A stretch of DNA of 34,985 nt from contig DATATI010000068.1 in the NCBI GenBank assembly GCA_036268875.1, positions 1 to 34,985 of the forward strand. Reading direction: 5' to 3'. A program made the translations under genes and the position numbers. The notes under the pieces were generated by a model that was not told where the DNA came from, did not search any database, and saw only the letters and a program-made list of their open reading frames with translations. Source of the stretch: Polyangia bacterium (lineage in GTDB: Bacteria > Myxococcota_A > Polyangia > Fen-1088). Below, in pieces: positions 33,578 to 34,985 of this stretch; within the stretch, counting starts at the first letter, position 1, and every line of letters begins with the position of its first letter.

Positions 33578-34450
33578 ATGTCGCAAGAGCTGACCGTTGT
33601 CGTCACCGGATCCACGGGCAAACAAGGCGGCGCCGTCGCGCGCGGCCTCCTCGAGCGAGGCCACAAGGTCCGCGCCGTCACGCGCGACCCCCACTCAAGT
33701 CAGGCGAAGGCACTCGCAAAGGTCGGGGCGACGGTGGTTGCGGCGTCGCTCGAAGACACCACGGCGATCACGAAGGCGCTCGAAGGCGCGACCTCACTCT
33801 TTGCGATGACGACGCCGTTTGGCGGAGGTACGGCCGCCGAGACCCGACAAGGTGTCGCCGCCGCCGACGCGGCCAAGACAGCCGGCGTGCATCTCGTCTT
33901 CACTTCCGTCAACTCCGCCAACCGGCAGACGGGCGTTCCGCACTTCGACAGCAAGTATGAGGTCGAAAAGCACATCGCCAAGATCGGGGTCCGCGCAACG
34001 ATCCTCGGGCCGGTTTTCTTTATGGAGAATCTCTATTTCGGCAAAGAGCAGCTCGCCAAAGGGATCTACGCGGTGGCGCTCCCGCCGACGAGAGCGTTGG
34101 CGCAAATCGCCGTCGCGGACATCGGGGCGGTCGCGGTTCGCGTCCTCGAGGATTCCGGGCGCTTCACGGGGAAGCGCTTCGACCTCGCGGGCGACGAGCT
34201 TACGGGGAATGACGTCGTCGCCATTCTCTCTCGCGTCACCGGCCGCCCCTTCGCCTATTACCAGGTCCCGCTCGATGTCATCCGCCAGCACATGGGCGAC
34301 GATAACGCCACGATGTTCGAATGGTTTGACCGCGTCGGCTATACGGTGGATCGCGCCGCGCTCCGCCGCGAATTTCCCGAAATCGCCTTTCACGACTTCG
34401 AATCCTGGGCAAAGACGCAGGATTGGAATGCGCTTCTGCAGGGCACTTAG
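33578..34450 (+). CDS. NmrA-like NAD(P)-binding protein (atypical SDR)
   Basis: A 290-residue protein of the NmrA/HSCARG atypical SDR group. The dinucleotide-binding motif is GSTGKQGG at residues 11-18, followed by VARGLLERGHKVRAVTRDP, a strand with VVAASLEDTTAITKALEGA, and the substrate-side segment GVHLVFTSVNSANRQTGVPHFDSKYEVEKHI. Typical late motifs are ILGPVFFMEN and FDLAGDELTGNDVVAILSRVTGRPFAYYQVPLD. Such proteins sense NAD(P) redox state or act as reductases; the conserved Tyr-Lys pair (YEVEK) is here partly kept. An AAAGGA ribosome site precedes the ATG. It follows the esterase and broken SDR gene in the same direction. Confidence 0.92.
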   Translation: MSQELTVVVTGSTGKQGGAVARGLLERGHKVRAVTRDPHSSQAKALAKVGATVVAASLEDTTAITKALEGATSLFAMTTPFGGGTAAETRQGVAAADAAKTAGVHLVFTSVNSANRQTGVPHFDSKYEVEKHIAKIGVRATILGPVFFMENLYFGKEQLAKGIYAVALPPTRALAQIAVADIGAVAVRVLEDSGRFTGKRFDLAGDELTGNDVVAILSRVTGRPFAYYQVPLDVIRQHMGDDNATMFEWFDRVGYTVDRAALRREFPEIAFHDFESWAKTQDWNALLQGT

Positions 34451-34596
34451 AGCCCGACCCTGGGAGTTGTCCCGAGAGCAAAGGCGGTCAAAACAATAGC
34501 AAGGGTGGGAAAGACGGATGCCGTTTTGCATGCGTTCCTTTGCTCCGTTCATCTTCCCGAGGCCGCCAAACTTTGCCCCGAAACGGAGCCAGAACC

Positions 34597-34985
34597 ATGA
34601 GCGTCACCCGCTATCTTCCGTTCGTTGGCAGATTGTTCATCGGGATTCCCTGGATCGCGAGCGGGCTCAGTAAAGTCGCAAATTACGCTGGGACAATCGC
34701 TTTAATAGAGCACTCCACGCTTCCGTTGCCACCGCCTCTGGCCTACGCCGGCGCGATCGCGGTTGAGTTGGGTTGCAGCATTCTCATTATTCTCGGCTAT
34801 CAGACACGCATTGTCGCCGTACTGTTCGCGTTGTTCTGCCTAGTCACGGCGGTGTGCTTCCACGCAAACTTTGCCGATCCCAATCAGACGTTCCATTTCA
34901 TCAAGAACCTGATCATGACGGGCGGTTTGCTGCAGATTGTCGCCAATGGCGCCGGCGCCATCAGCGTTGACAACCGAATTTTCAA
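34597..34985 (+). CDS. DoxX family membrane protein, 5' part (truncated by window edge)
   Basis: An open frame from ATG 34597 to the end of the window (129 complete codons so far, no stop). GGAG at 34585-34588 precedes the ATG by 8 bases. The sequence is DoxX-like: GRLFIGIPWIASGLSKVANYAGTIALIE, PPLAYAGAIAVELGCSILIILGYQTRIVAVLFALFCLVTAVCFHANF, and FIKNLIMTGGLLQIVANGAGAIS, with four hydrophobic helices. DoxX proteins are small inner-membrane proteins of uncertain function, linked to sulfur or redox metabolism in some bacteria. Its codons are AT-richer (TTA, ATA, ATT) than its neighbours', suggesting recent acquisition. It is separated from the NmrA-like gene by 146 bases without a feature. Confidence 0.88.
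   Translation, partial: MSVTRYLPFVGRLFIGIPWIASGLSKVANYAGTIALIEHSTLPLPPPLAYAGAIAVELGCSILIILGYQTRIVAVLFALFCLVTAVCFHANFADPNQTFHFIKNLIMTGGLLQIVANGAGAISVDNRIF

Overview
The window is high-GC DNA with dense, often overlapping genes. The gene content suggests a Myxococcota (Polyangia-like) or related deltaproteobacterial genome. Reasons: several DUF1592/DUF1552 protein pairs, many surface lipoproteins with Gly-rich or Asp/Ala-rich linkers behind the lipobox, a three-gene ECF sigma module with membrane/TPR-like and barrel-like partners, and a multi-PAS sigma-54 activator. This assignment is inference from gene content; no rRNA or tRNA gene is present to anchor it.

Layout. 1-7.5 kb: the 3' end of a DUF1552 gene, an endonuclease/exonuclease/phosphatase-fold protein, a formamidase (AmiF), a small membrane protein, a divergent YceI/LysR pair, a metallo-beta-lactamase-like (DUF4336-like) protein, a 3' remnant of an acyl-CoA dehydrogenase gene, and an OmpA-type lipoprotein. 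7.6-11.9 kb: a co-directional cluster of a small two-helix membrane protein, an Amt ammonium transporter (followed by a clear intrinsic terminator), a tandem universal stress protein and an NhaD/ArsB-type antiporter. 11.9-12.6 kb: a remnant-rich gap with one small ORF. 12.6-14.9 kb: a GH95-like lipoprotein. 14.9-17.5 kb: minus-strand ECF sigma operon.

17.7-24.4 kb is the most interesting part: a tightly packed plus-strand operon of six genes, four of whose junctions are one- or four-base overlaps or short gaps. It encodes a carbohydrate-binding-like lipoprotein, a DUF1592 protein with a CxxCH heme motif, a Tat-exported DUF1552 protein, a seven-bladed Vgb-like propeller lipoprotein lacking the Vgb catalytic histidines, a 70-residue protein, and a lipoprotein with a degenerate Cu/Zn-SOD-like domain. 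A second DUF1592-DUF1552 pair lies at 24.9-28.0 kb on the minus strand, divergent from a discoidin-like lipoprotein, and its 3' end abuts a truncated ISNCY-type transposase. With the partial gene at the left edge there are three DUF1552 genes in 28 kb. Together these look like a cell-surface, heme-linked system acting on an external polymer; that role is inference.

29.0-35.0 kb: a stand-alone receiver protein with a good sigma-70-type promoter that may give a leaderless mRNA, a three-PAS sigma-54 activator, an HSL-type esterase overlapping a broken SDR gene, an NmrA-like oxidoreductase and the 5' part of a DoxX gene that runs off the window.
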